Source: Pyxidicoccus caerfyrddinensis (GTDB lineage: Bacteria; Myxococcota; Myxococcia; Myxococcales; Myxococcaceae). From it: a stretch of 64,000 bases of DNA. Position numbers and translations under genes: made by a program. Numbering within the stretch: the stretch's first letter is position 1; the number at the start of each line of letters is the position of its first letter. Below, piece after piece: positions 1-8,429 of this stretch. The stretch is taken from NCBI RefSeq assembly GCF_010894405.1, contig NZ_JAAIYA010000007.1, positions 186,001 to 250,000 of the forward strand. The letters are read 5' to 3'. Under the pieces are notes generated by a model, which was not told the origin of the DNA, searched no databases, and was given only the letters and a program-made list of their open reading frames with translations.

Positions 1-1011
1 TCACCGGCAGCTTCCCGGGTCGAAGCCATTGGCGCCGCATTGCCGGAAGCGGCCGTCCCCATACCTGGGGGCCAGGTCACGACGGGCATGTCGGCGCTCG
101 CGCTCATGGGAGGGGTCCCGCCGGGAGCCGCCACCGAGCGGCCCGTCCCCTCATCGGAGGGCACGGGCCCGACGGGAACGGTGGCACTCGCGATTACGGG
201 CGGGACGCCGCTGGAAGCCTCCAGTGAGCGGGCGCCGGCGACGTCCGCGGGCGAGGCACTGCTGGAAGCCAGCGGGCTCCAGGCCGTGGGAGACAACGGC
301 CGCCCGGCGCTGCGCGGCGTGGACCTCACCGTGCGCGCGGGCGAAATCGTCGGCATCGCGGGCGTGGACGGCAACGGACAGCGCGAACTGGCCGAGGTCG
401 TCACCGGCCTGCGCGCGCTCACGTCGGGAAGCGGCACGCTGCTCGGAGGACCGCTGGCGGGCCTCACCCCGGCCAAAGCGCGCGAGCGCGGCGTGGGCCA
501 CGTGCCCGAGGACCGGCTGCGCCGCGCGGTGGTGAAGGCCCTCAGCGTGGAGGAGAACGTGGCCCTCGGCCGGCATACGCGGCCGCCCTTCGCCAGGGGC
601 CCGTGGCTCGACTTCGCCGGGCGCCGCGAGCGCACGCTCGCCCTGCTCGAGGCGTACGACGTGCGCCCTCCGGACCCGACGCTGCCCCTCGCGAGGCTGT
701 CCGGCGGCAACCAGCAGAAGGTGGTGGTGGCGCGCGAGCTGGACGCGAAGCCCCGCCTGCTCGTCGTGGTGCAGCCCACGCGCGGCCTGGACATCGGCGC
801 GGTGGCCCACGTGCAGGCGAAGCTGCGCGAGGCGCGCGCCCACGGGGCCGGCGTGCTGCTGGTCTCCCTGGACCTGGAGGAGGTGCTCGCGCTCTCCGAC
901 CGCGTCTACGTCCTCTTCGAGGGGCGCGTGACGGGCCACTTCACCCGGCCCGACTACGACGAGCGGGAGCTGGGACGGCGCATGCTGGGAGCGGGGACGG
1001 GACATGCCTGA
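1..1011 (+). CDS. Nucleoside/simple-sugar ABC importer ATPase, C-terminal part (5' truncated by window)
   Basis: This is the ATPase of a BmpA/NupNOPQ-type importer. The reading frame is open to base 1, so the gene starts upstream. The family has two fused ABC domains of about 500 residues, and only the second is present here. Visible motifs are a degenerate Walker A (GVDGNGQREL), the signature LSGGNQQK and Walker B ending QPTRGLD, all typical of the second domain in sugar and nucleoside importers. A TTG at 40 is only an internal codon. The inter-domain linker (82-252) holds two imperfect 27-residue repeats. The stop overlaps the next permease start by 8 bases, indicating translational coupling. 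Substrate is inferred from family and from the nearby deoC. Confidence 0.9.
   Translation, partial: SPAASRVEAIGAALPEAAVPIPGGQVTTGMSALALMGGVPPGAATERPVPSSEGTGPTGTVALAITGGTPLEASSERAPATSAGEALLEASGLQAVGDNGRPALRGVDLTVRAGEIVGIAGVDGNGQRELAEVVTGLRALTSGSGTLLGGPLAGLTPAKARERGVGHVPEDRLRRAVVKALSVEENVALGRHTRPPFARGPWLDFAGRRERTLALLEAYDVRPPDPTLPLARLSGGNQQKVVVARELDAKPRLLVVVQPTRGLDIGAVAHVQAKLREARAHGAGVLLVSLDLEEVLALSDRVYVLFEGRVTGHFTRPDYDERELGRRMLGAGTGHA
82..252 (+). repeat. Two imperfect 27-codon direct repeats in the ABC ATPase linker
   Basis: Copies at 82-162 and 172-252 align without gaps over 27 codons, separated by three codons. Thirteen of 27 residues are identical, including TG, ALA, GGxP and ER. They lie between the two ABC domains, where this family normally has a short linker. 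Confidence 0.75.
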
Positions 1012-2122
1012 GCGTCTGAGACAAGCCCTGCCGTCGGTGCTCTCCGTGCTGCTGGCGCTCGCGGTGTGCTGGAGCCTCATCGCCCTGACGATGACGCCCG
1101 GCACCGCCACGGCCGCCTATGTGGAGATGTTGTGGGGAGGCATCGGCAACTGGCCGGCCTGGCTGAACGGGGCCGCCGCCACCGTCATCACCCGGCCCCT
1201 GGGCGAGGCCGCGATGAAGGCCGCGCTGCTCACCCTCACCGGCCTGTCCGTGGCCGTGGCCTTCAAGGTGGGCCTCTTCAACATCGGCGCGCAGGGGCAG
1301 ATGATTCTGGGCGCGCTGGCCGCCGCGGTGGTGGGCGCCCACGTGTCCCTGCCCGCGGTGCTGCACATCCCCGCGGCGCTCGTGGCCGCGGCGCTCGCGG
1401 GGGCCGCGTGGGCGGGCCTCGCCGCGCTGCTCAAGCTCTACCGGGGCGTGCACGAGGTCATCTCCACCATCATGCTCAACTGGGTGGCGCTGCGCCTCGT
1501 GGACAACTGGCTCGTCATCGGCCCGCTGCGGGGCGTGGCCGAGGGCGGCCAGTCCATCACCGGCACCGCCGAAATCCAGGCCACCGCGACGCTGCCCCGG
1601 CTCCTCGGGGAGCTCTCCCGCCTCAACCTGGGCTTCCCGCTGGCGCTGCTGCTGGCGGTGGTGGTGTGGCTCTGGCTGGAGCGCACCCGCACCGGCTTCG
1701 AGACGCGCGCGGTGGGCCTGGGCGCCGAGGCCGCGCGCACCGCCGGAGTCCCCGTGGCGAAGCGCACCGGCGTGGCCATGGCGCTGGCCGGGGCCATGGC
1801 GGGCCTTGCGGGCGCGGTGCTGGTGCTGGGCACCGAGGGGCGCTACCCCGGCACGCTGGGCGCGCCCTACGGCTTCGACGGCATCGCCATCGCCCTCATC
1901 GGCAACAACCACCCGTTGGGCGCCATGGGGGCCGCGCTCTTCTTCGGCGTGCTGCGCGCGGGCGGCACCCGCATGCAGCTGCTGGACGTGCACAAGAGCT
2001 TCCCCGAGCTCATCCAGGGCCTCGCGCTGCTCTTCGTCGCCGGCCGCATGGTGTGGCTCGCCCTGCTGCGCCGCCACGAGGCCGCCGCCTCCGTCGCCTC
2101 CGTGGAGGTGCCCCGTGCTTGA
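1004..2122 (+). CDS. Nucleoside-type ABC transporter permease 1
   Basis: Inner-membrane permease of the BPD_transp_2 family (YufP/NupP type), 372 residues. It starts at ATG 1004 inside the end of the ATPase gene. Many hydrophobic segments are visible, beginning with a TM helix in the first 30 residues and including the conserved patch FNIGAQGQM near residue 90 and ALIGNNHPLGA near residue 300. The downstream GTG start overlaps its stop. With the ATPase and the second permease it forms the importer; the periplasmic binding protein (BmpA type) should lie upstream of the window. Confidence 0.9.
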   Translation: MPERLRQALPSVLSVLLALAVCWSLIALTMTPGTATAAYVEMLWGGIGNWPAWLNGAAATVITRPLGEAAMKAALLTLTGLSVAVAFKVGLFNIGAQGQMILGALAAAVVGAHVSLPAVLHIPAALVAAALAGAAWAGLAALLKLYRGVHEVISTIMLNWVALRLVDNWLVIGPLRGVAEGGQSITGTAEIQATATLPRLLGELSRLNLGFPLALLLAVVVWLWLERTRTGFETRAVGLGAEAARTAGVPVAKRTGVAMALAGAMAGLAGAVLVLGTEGRYPGTLGAPYGFDGIAIALIGNNHPLGAMGAALFFGVLRAGGTRMQLLDVHKSFPELIQGLALLFVAGRMVWLALLRRHEAAASVASVEVPRA

Positions 2123-3044
2123 GGTCCTCCACGCCCTGCTCTTCTCCACCCTGGACGCGGTGCCCGCGCTCGTCTTCGCCGCGCTGGGCGCGGTGCTCTC
2201 CGAGCGCGCCGGCGTGGTGTTCGTCGGCCTGGAGGGGATGATGCGGGTGGGCGCCTTCTGCGCGGCGGTGGCGGCGCTGGTCATGCCCATGTCCCTGGCC
2301 GTTGGCGTGGGCATGCTGGCGGGCGCGGCGCTGGCCGCGGTGCATGGCTTCCTCAGCATCCGCTGGCGCTCGGACCAGGTGGTGTCCGGCATCGCCCTCA
2401 ACCTGGTGGCCCTGGCCGGCGGCACCTTCCTGCTGGAGTCCCTCTACGGCCCCAACGGCACGCCGGCCCTCCCGCAGGCCGCGCGCTGGGACGTGCCCGG
2501 CCTCGCGTCGGTGCCGGTGCTGGGCGCGCTGTCCGGCCACTCCGCTCCCACGTACCTCGCGCTGGTGCTCCCCTTCGCCCTCCAGGCCCTGCTGACGCGC
2601 ACGCCCCTGGGCTTGAGGCTGCGCGCGGTGGGCGACAAGCCCCACGCCGTGGCCACGCTGGGCCTGAGCGTCGCGGGGCTGCGCTGGGGCGCGGTGCTGG
2701 GCGGCGGGCTCCTGGCGGGCCTGGGCGGCGCCGTGCTGTCCACATGCGTCCTGGGCCGCTTCGAGCAGCACACCCCCGCGGGCCTGGGCTTCATCGCCCT
2801 GGCCGCCATGGTGTTCGGCCGCTGGACGCCCGTGGGCGCCTTCCTCGCCGCCCTCTTCTTCGCCTTCGGCGATGCGCTGCGCATCGGCCTCGCCTCCAGC
2901 GCCCCCGGCTTGCTGGAAGTCGTACCCCAGGGCATGTTGCAGGCCCTCCCCTACGTGCTCACCTTGGCGCTCCTCACCCTCCAGGGGCAGCGCAGCAGCG
3001 CCCCCGCCGCACTCGGCGTGCCCTATGAGCAGGAGTCGCGCTGA
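2115..3044 (+). CDS. Nucleoside-type ABC transporter permease 2
   Basis: Second permease (YufQ/NupQ type), 309 residues from GTG 2115, which overlaps the stop of permease 1. I chose this start because the protein then begins MLEVLHALLFSTLDAVPALV, as expected for the family; the longer frame upstream is only the shadow of permease 1. The stretch ERAGVVFVGLEGMM near residue 35 is characteristic. It heterodimerises with permease 1 in the inner membrane. A weak GC stem followed by five T residues at 3066-3070 may end the operon. Confidence 0.9.
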   Translation: MLEVLHALLFSTLDAVPALVFAALGAVLSERAGVVFVGLEGMMRVGAFCAAVAALVMPMSLAVGVGMLAGAALAAVHGFLSIRWRSDQVVSGIALNLVALAGGTFLLESLYGPNGTPALPQAARWDVPGLASVPVLGALSGHSAPTYLALVLPFALQALLTRTPLGLRLRAVGDKPHAVATLGLSVAGLRWGAVLGGGLLAGLGGAVLSTCVLGRFEQHTPAGLGFIALAAMVFGRWTPVGAFLAALFFAFGDALRIGLASSAPGLLEVVPQGMLQALPYVLTLALLTLQGQRSSAPAALGVPYEQESR

Positions 3045-3399
3045 GGCCCCTCCAGGCCCTGGGTATTTTTAAACCCGGGTCAGGAATGATTCCTGGTCAG
3101 GAGTGACCCCCACCCGTTACTTGAGCAACACCGCAAGTACGGGTTCCGCGAGGGAGTAGACAGTCCAACCCCCCGCAGTTGCTGGACTTATCCGCCTCTC
3201 GTTTCGTCGGAATCCGGCGAAACTCCCGCCACTCATCCGGCACGCGCCTCGCATGGTGATCGGTCAGGTTTCGGACCGCGTACCGGACTGGAAGCAGGCT
3301 CCGGGGGGGAAGTCGCATCCAGTCCGGTATGCGGTCCGTAGGGTCTACTTGGGAACTTCCGGGTGTCGCTGCCCGGTCTCACCTGGTGGGGGTGGCGTG
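3045..3399. other. 355-base intergenic region with palindromes and a long hairpin
   Basis: No convincing gene is present. It holds a T5 run at 3066-3070, a 15-base palindrome CAGGAATGATTCCTG at 3081-3095, and a 21-bp inverted repeat at 3272-3338. I see no confident sigma-70 or sigma-54 promoter. Confidence 0.6.
3272..3338. repeat. 21-bp inverted repeat (stem 3272-3292 / 3318-3338)
   Basis: The left arm reads CGGACCGCGTACCGGACTGG and the right arm is its reverse complement with one G-T wobble, plus one more A-T pair. The loop is about 25 bases. It lies 62 bases before the start codon of the receiver/kinase gene and is not followed by a T tract, so a simple terminator is unlikely. Confidence 0.8.
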
Positions 3400-4572
3400 A
3401 TGCTGGAGACGACGGGAATGACCGCGACGTACCGGCCTCGGGTGCTGGCTGTTGATGTGCAATCGGGCGGAATGGAGCGGCTGTACTCCATCCTCGCACC
3501 GGCGGGTTACGACGTACTGCCCGCCAGCGGCAAGGCGGCGGCGGCGGCGGCGTCCCGGCAGTCGGCGGACCTGGTGCTGCTGGACGTGCAGCGGCCCGGC
3601 ACGGACGGCCTGGCGGCCTACCGGCGCCTGGTGGCGGAGCTGGGCGGCCCTTCGTCTCCTCCAGTGCTCATGCTGACGCCCCGCGCGGACCGGCAGACGC
3701 GCCGCGAGGTGCTCGAGGCCGGCGTGGATGACCTGCTCATCACCGAGCCCTTGGACCCGATGGAGCTGAAGGTCCGCGTCCACACCCTGCTGGAGCTGAA
3801 GGCCCACCGCGAGGCGGGTGGCCAGCGCGCCGAGGCGCTGCTGGACCCGCGCATGCGCTGGGTGGAGATGGAGCGGCTGGCGCGCCTGGGCACGCTGGCG
3901 GCGGACGTGGCGCAGAGCCTGGGCCGCGTGGGCGAGGGCCTGCAGCGCGCCCTGGCGCACGTGCAGAGCCGGGCCCGGCAGGGCCTGCCGCCGGACCCCG
4001 CGGAGCTGAAGAACCTGGGCGTGGCGGGCGAGCAGATGCGGCTGCACGGCCAGCACCTCCTGTCGCTCGGCCCCACCAGCCCCAAGGACATCCAGCGCTT
4101 CGACCTGCGCGAGCTGGTGCCCGGCGTGGTGGAGCGGATGCGCGCCGCCGGCCGCCTGGGTTCCGCCGAGGTGATGGTGCTGCTGCCGGAGGACCCCATC
4201 GCGGTGGTCTTCAACCGGCGCCAGCTGGAGCAGGTGCTGGTGGAGCTGCTGGCCAACGCGGCGGACGCGGTGGAGGACGTGAATGACCGTCCGCGCCGCA
4301 TCCACGTGGGCGTGGAGCTGCCGGACATGTTCGGCGACTTCGGCCCCCGCCTGTTCGTCAAGGACACCGGCATCGGCATCTTCGAGGACGAGGTGGGGGC
4401 CGTGTTCGAGCCCTACTACACGACGAAGTCGCCGGAGAAGGGCGCCGGCCTGGGCCTCACCGTGGCGCGCGCCCTGGTGGAAGCCATGGGCGGCAAGCTC
4501 ACGGTGCAGAGCCGCGTGAACCTGGGCAGCACCTTCACGGCGGAGCTGCCCGAGCAGACGTCCTCCTGGTAG
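3400..4572 (+). CDS. Degenerate receiver plus histidine-kinase-like ATPase protein
   Basis: 390 residues from ATG 3400, preceded by a GGTGGGGGTGG ribosome-binding stretch; M7 is an alternative start. Residues about 14-130 form a receiver domain with the acceptor Asp62, but the second pocket acid is V20 and the conserved Lys is E116. Residues about 155-230 match a HisKA dimerisation helix, yet the H-box His is Q172 (context LAADVAQSLG). Residues about 265-388 form an HATPase_c domain with N box (ELLANAADAV), DTGIGI, FEPYYTTK and GAGLGL. Signalling by autophosphorylation is therefore doubtful. A role as a phospho-independent partner or pseudokinase is inference. Confidence 0.85.
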   Translation: MLETTGMTATYRPRVLAVDVQSGGMERLYSILAPAGYDVLPASGKAAAAAASRQSADLVLLDVQRPGTDGLAAYRRLVAELGGPSSPPVLMLTPRADRQTRREVLEAGVDDLLITEPLDPMELKVRVHTLLELKAHREAGGQRAEALLDPRMRWVEMERLARLGTLAADVAQSLGRVGEGLQRALAHVQSRARQGLPPDPAELKNLGVAGEQMRLHGQHLLSLGPTSPKDIQRFDLRELVPGVVERMRAAGRLGSAEVMVLLPEDPIAVVFNRRQLEQVLVELLANAADAVEDVNDRPRRIHVGVELPDMFGDFGPRLFVKDTGIGIFEDEVGAVFEPYYTTKSPEKGAGLGLTVARALVEAMGGKLTVQSRVNLGSTFTAELPEQTSSW

Positions 4573-4587
4573 CCGGCGCGCCTGCCG

Positions 4588-5229
4588 CTAGAAGCGGTAG
4601 GCGACGCCCATGAGCGCCTCCAGGGTGAACTCCGTGGCGTCGAAGTCCGGAATCAGCGAGGGGCCCATCCGCACGTTGAAGTTGATGGCGAGGCTGCGGT
4701 CGATGAAGTACTCCAGCCCGCCGCCCACGAGGATGGGGAACACCGGGCCGATGCCCTCCCCGAAGTAGACGTGGAAGGGGAGGTCCAGCCCCAGGTTCAC
4801 CATGACGGCGCTGCCGGCGGGGATGCCCACCACGAAGCCCACGGGCAGCGCCAGGCCCACATCGGTGTCGCCGTTGTCGAAGTAGAACAGCGGCCCCGGC
4901 TGGAAGGTGAGCGCCAGGGAGACGTTGTTCGTCTGCGCCAGCATCAGCCGCATCCACGCCTGGAACTTGATGCCGGGGTCCGTGAAGCGGACCCAGCCCT
5001 CGCGGCCCCAGTTGAAGGTGAACTTGCCGCCGATGTCGAAGCGCTCCGAGCCGCCGTGCAGCAGGCCGAGCGTGAGGCCGGGCCAGCCAATCTGACCGGA
5101 GAAGGCGGTGTTGCCCCGCCCCAGCGTGTCGGCGGCGAGGATGGACCAGCCCTGCCCGCGCTGCGCCAGCGCGGTGCCGGGAAGAGCCAGGAAGCAGGCG
5201 AGGAGGAATCCGGGAACGAGACGCTTCAC
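4588..5229 (-). CDS. Probable outer-membrane beta-barrel protein
   Basis: 213 residues with a clear Sec signal peptide (MKRLVPGFLLACFLALPGTA, cleavage near ALA-QR). The mature part alternates hydrophobic and polar residues with many Gly, Phe and Trp, and ends in Tyr-Arg-Phe, the aromatic C-terminal signature recognised by the Bam machinery. No specific family is recognised. The gene converges with the kinase-like gene 15 bases away and lies downstream of the mutase on the same strand, so it may be co-transcribed with it. Confidence 0.7.
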   Translation of the reverse strand: MKRLVPGFLLACFLALPGTALAQRGQGWSILAADTLGRGNTAFSGQIGWPGLTLGLLHGGSERFDIGGKFTFNWGREGWVRFTDPGIKFQAWMRLMLAQTNNVSLALTFQPGPLFYFDNGDTDVGLALPVGFVVGIPAGSAVMVNLGLDLPFHVYFGEGIGPVFPILVGGGLEYFIDRSLAINFNVRMGPSLIPDFDATEFTLEALMGVAYRF

Positions 5230-5285
5230 ACGGTGCCTTTCTGCGAAGGCCGCACGGGGGCGCGACCTGTGGAGTGAATCAGGAC

Positions 5286-7013
5286 TCAGGTGGGCTGGCC
5301 GCGCTCACGCGCGAGCGCGAGAAAGTCGTCGATGAACCGGGCCAGCCGCGCTTCCGCGCGCTCGCGGGCGCGGGCCATGGGCTCTCCGGGGGCGAGCGAC
5401 TCCTTGTGCTCGAAGTAGTACTTGATTTTGGGCTCGGTGCCGGACGGCCGCAGGGTGACGCGGCCGCCGCCCTCCATCTCGAAGGCGAGCACGTTGGACG
5501 GAGGCAGCCCGGCCCCGCCCTGCTTGTAGTCGCGCACGGCACGCACCGGGTCTCCGCCGATGCGCGCGGGCGGCGAGGCGCGGAAGGCGTCCATGATGGC
5601 GCGGATGGCCTGGGCCCCCGCGGCGCCGGGCAACGTGACGTTGCGCTGGGCGCCCACGTACAGGCCGTGGCGGCGCTGGATTTCCTCCAGGTAGCCGAGC
5701 ACCGTCGCACCGCGCGACTCGCACCACGCGGCCAGGTCCGCCATCACGAGCGCCGCGCCGACGCCGTCCTTGTCGCGCGCCACCGTGCCCACGGTGTAGC
5801 CGAGCGCCTCCTCGTAGCCGAAGACGAACTGCGTGCCCTCGGAGCGCTCGCGCTCCAGCGCGCGGTTGGCAATCCACTTGAAGCCGGTGAGCACCTCGTC
5901 ATAGGCGGCGCCCAGCGTGCGGGCGATGTCGCCCAGCTGCGTGGACGAGACGATGGTGGTGACGACGTGCGGCCGCGCGCGCTTCGTGCCCTGGGTGAGC
6001 ACGTAGTGGCCCAGCAGCACGCCCACCTCGTTGCCGGTGAGCATGCGCATGCGGCCGTCCGCGTCGCGCGCCATGACGGCGAGCCGGTCCGCGTCCGGGT
6101 CATTGGCCAGCACCAGGTCCGCCTTCACGCGCTCGGCGGTGGCGAGCGACAGGTCCATGGCGCCGGGCTCCTCCGGGTTGGGGAAGCGCACGGTGGGGAA
6201 GCGGCCGTCGGGCATCTGCTGCTCGGACACGGCGGTGAAGCGCGGGAAGCCGGCCTCGCGCAGGGCGCGCTCCGCCCAGACGCCGCCCACGCCGTGCATG
6301 GCGGTGTAGACGATGGACAGCGTGTCCGAGCCGCGCTTGTGCACGCGCAGCCCTGAGATGGCGCGCAGGTACTCCTCCCCCACCCCGTCCGCCAGATCCT
6401 TCCAGAGCCCCTTCGCGCGCGCGTCCGCCGGCACCAGCAGGGGCACGCGGTTGGCGGACTCCACCCGGGCGATGGACGAGGCGATGCCAGTGTCGTGGGG
6501 CGGGATGATTTGCGCGCCGTTGCCCCAGTAGACCTTGTAGCCGTTGTACTCGGGCGGGTTGTGGCTGGCCGTCACCATGATGGCCGCGGCGGCGTTGAGG
6601 TGCAGGGCGGCGAAGGCGACCACCGGGGTGGGCACCGGGTGCGGGAAGACGTGGGCGGGGATGCCCTCCGCGGCGAGCACGGCGGCGGTGTCCTCGGCCA
6701 GTTCCGCGCTGAGGCGGCGCGCGTCGCGGCCCACGACGACGCCTCGAGAGACAACGTCCGGCACCTGCGCCTTGAGGTAGCGCGCCAGGCCCGCGGTGGT
6801 GCGGCGCACCACGGCGCGGTTCATCCGGTTGGGGCCGGCGCCCAGCACGCCGCGCAGGCCCGCGGTGCCGAACTCCAAATCCCCCACGAAGCGGTCGGCC
6901 AGCTCCGTCCAGTCGCCCCGGGCCAGCAGCTGTGCCAGCTCCGCGGCGGTGGCGGGGTCGGGGTCCGCCTGACGCCACGCCTCCGCCCGCTCTCTCAGTC
7001 CGGTGGTGTCCAT
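5286..7013 (-). CDS. Phosphohexomutase (phosphoglucomutase/phosphomannomutase family)
   Basis: 575 residues, the normal size for PgcA/PGM2-type alpha-D-phosphohexomutases. It interconverts hexose-1-phosphate and hexose-6-phosphate; PGM2-type members also act on pentose phosphates. The catalytic phosphoserine is S150 in TASHNPPEYNGYK. The metal-binding loop DPDADR, sugar-binding GYEEALGY and phosphate-binding RPSGTEPK follow in order. It lies downstream of deoC and the DksA-like gene on the same strand. If it is a phosphopentomutase it would feed deoxyribose-5-phosphate to DeoC, an inference from context. Confidence 0.9.
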   Translation of the reverse strand: MDTTGLRERAEAWRQADPDPATAAELAQLLARGDWTELADRFVGDLEFGTAGLRGVLGAGPNRMNRAVVRRTTAGLARYLKAQVPDVVSRGVVVGRDARRLSAELAEDTAAVLAAEGIPAHVFPHPVPTPVVAFAALHLNAAAAIMVTASHNPPEYNGYKVYWGNGAQIIPPHDTGIASSIARVESANRVPLLVPADARAKGLWKDLADGVGEEYLRAISGLRVHKRGSDTLSIVYTAMHGVGGVWAERALREAGFPRFTAVSEQQMPDGRFPTVRFPNPEEPGAMDLSLATAERVKADLVLANDPDADRLAVMARDADGRMRMLTGNEVGVLLGHYVLTQGTKRARPHVVTTIVSSTQLGDIARTLGAAYDEVLTGFKWIANRALERERSEGTQFVFGYEEALGYTVGTVARDKDGVGAALVMADLAAWCESRGATVLGYLEEIQRRHGLYVGAQRNVTLPGAAGAQAIRAIMDAFRASPPARIGGDPVRAVRDYKQGGAGLPPSNVLAFEMEGGGRVTLRPSGTEPKIKYYFEHKESLAPGEPMARARERAEARLARFIDDFLALARERGQPT

Positions 7014-7076
7014 GCGCGTAGAGACCTCGTGTAGCCTTGGAGGGCGCGGCGAGCACGCGGCTCGCGCGCCGGTTGT

Positions 7077-7469
7077 TCAGGTGTAGTCGGTAAGCTTCTT
7101 GCGGGTGGCGCGGCCCTTGGGGCCGTCCTTGGCGCCCTGGCACGTCACGCAGTACTCCGCGTAGGGCATGGCGCGCAGCCGGCCCAGGGGCAGCTCATCG
7201 CCGCACTCCTCGCACTCGCCATAGGAGTCCGGGTCGTCGCGCAGCTTGCCCAGCGCCTTCATCACCCGGGCCAGCACGCCGTCCATGTTCCGGTTCCGGT
7301 TGGAGGCGATGGCCTGCATCATCTCGTTGAGGGGCTGCTCGTCCTCGTCGCCGCCGATGCGTGCGTCGTCGGTGCGGTTGGGCTCGATTCTGGCGGGCGT
7401 CTTCTCCGTCAGCTCGGAGTGGAGCGCCAGCAGCAGCTTCTTGAATTCCTCTCGCTGTTTCGCGTTCAC
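7077..7469 (-). CDS. TraR/DksA-family zinc-finger protein
   Basis: 130 residues with an N-terminal helical region and a C-terminal C4 zinc finger: C86, C89, C107 and C110, with PYAEYC as in DksA proteins. Family members bind the RNA polymerase secondary channel and act with ppGpp. The coiled-coil tip acids that define true DksA are not obvious, and the region around residues 28-45 is acidic and probably flexible, so this may be one of the several DksA-like paralogues of myxobacteria. It starts 16 bases after the deoC stop, consistent with co-transcription. Confidence 0.85.
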   Translation of the reverse strand: MNAKQREEFKKLLLALHSELTEKTPARIEPNRTDDARIGGDEDEQPLNEMMQAIASNRNRNMDGVLARVMKALGKLRDDPDSYGECEECGDELPLGRLRAMPYAEYCVTCQGAKDGPKGRATRKKLTDYT

Positions 7470-7485
7470 GTCTCGCCGCCGTGTG

Positions 7486-8316
7486 TCAGTACTTCGCCGT
7501 GGAGGCCTGGCCGCTGACGATGGCCACCGACGCGGACGCGCCCAGGCGGTTGGCGCCCGCGCGCAGCATCTTCATCGCGTCCTCGGCGGAGCGGATGCCG
7601 CCGGACGCCTTCACGCCCACGTCGTCGCCCACCACCCGGCGCATCAGCGCCACGTCCTCGGCGGTGGCGCCACCCCCGCCGAAGCCGGTGGACGTCTTCA
7701 CGAAGGCAGCCCCCGCCGCCTTGGACAGGGCGCAGGCGAGCACCTTCTCCTCGTCGGTGAGCAGGGACGTCTCCAGAATCACCTTCACCGGCAGCGGGCG
7801 GGCGGCGTCCACCACGGTGGCGATGTCCTGGTGGACGAGCGCGTAGTCGCGCGACTTGAGCGCGCCCACGTTGAGCACCATGTCGATTTCGCGCGCCCCG
7901 GCGCGGATGGCCTCGCGGGCCTCGAAGGCCTTGGCGGACGGCAGCGACGCGCCCAGCGGGAAACCCACCACGGCGATGGGCACGGTGGTGGCGCCGGCCA
8001 GCACGCGCGCGGCGGTGGCCACGTGGGTGCTGTTGACGCACACGGTGGCGAAGCCGTGCTTGCGGGCCTCCTCGGCCAGCTTCACCACGTCCTCGGCGCG
8101 GGCCTCGGGCTTGAGCAGCGTGTGGTCGATGTAGGGCGCCAGGTCCGCCGGGGAGCGGATGGACTCCATGTCCACGCGGGCGGTGGACGTCTGGGAATCC
8201 GGAGCGGGAGCACCGGGCTCCGTGGGTGAGGTCTCCTTCCAGGCATCCATGCGACGGCGGGCCTGGTCGGCGAGCTCCTCGAGGAACTTCGCGAAGACGT
8301 CCTGGGAGTCGGACAT
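7486..8316 (-). CDS. deoC: Deoxyribose-phosphate aldolase with N-terminal extension
   Basis: 276 residues. DeoC cleaves 2-deoxyribose-5-phosphate to glyceraldehyde-3-phosphate and acetaldehyde. The Schiff-base lysine is K207 in VKTSTGFG, with K236 in VKASGGIR and D145 in EIDMVLN. The canonical fold begins around residue 58 ([12 protein letters not shown]), leaving an N-terminal extension of about 55 residues: a charged helix (residues 1-27) and a Pro/Thr/Ser linker. A shorter start cannot be excluded, because M50 precedes the fold. Its closeness to a nucleoside importer suggests deoxynucleoside salvage. It is divergent from the MBL gene across 113 bases. Confidence 0.93.
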   Translation of the reverse strand: MSDSQDVFAKFLEELADQARRRMDAWKETSPTEPGAPAPDSQTSTARVDMESIRSPADLAPYIDHTLLKPEARAEDVVKLAEEARKHGFATVCVNSTHVATAARVLAGATTVPIAVVGFPLGASLPSAKAFEAREAIRAGAREIDMVLNVGALKSRDYALVHQDIATVVDAARPLPVKVILETSLLTDEEKVLACALSKAAGAAFVKTSTGFGGGGATAEDVALMRRVVGDDVGVKASGGIRSAEDAMKMLRAGANRLGASASVAIVSGQASTAKY

Positions 8317-8429
8317 GACGCGCCCCTTAGCCCACTTCCCGCCCCTCGGGAAGCGGTCGCACGGGGAGCACGCGTCCGCTGCCCTCCCGCAGGTGCCGAA
8401 GACAGGAGCGGAGCGCTAGAGTCCGCTGC

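Noticed and set aside
1806..2114. Upstream extension of permease 2
   Set aside because: It overlaps permease 1 in another frame and encodes low-complexity Ala/Arg/Ser; the family N-terminus begins at GTG 2115.
3081..3095. 15-base palindrome as a strong operator
   Set aside because: Real palindrome, but with no promoter or gene placement to support a function; listed only within the intergenic region.
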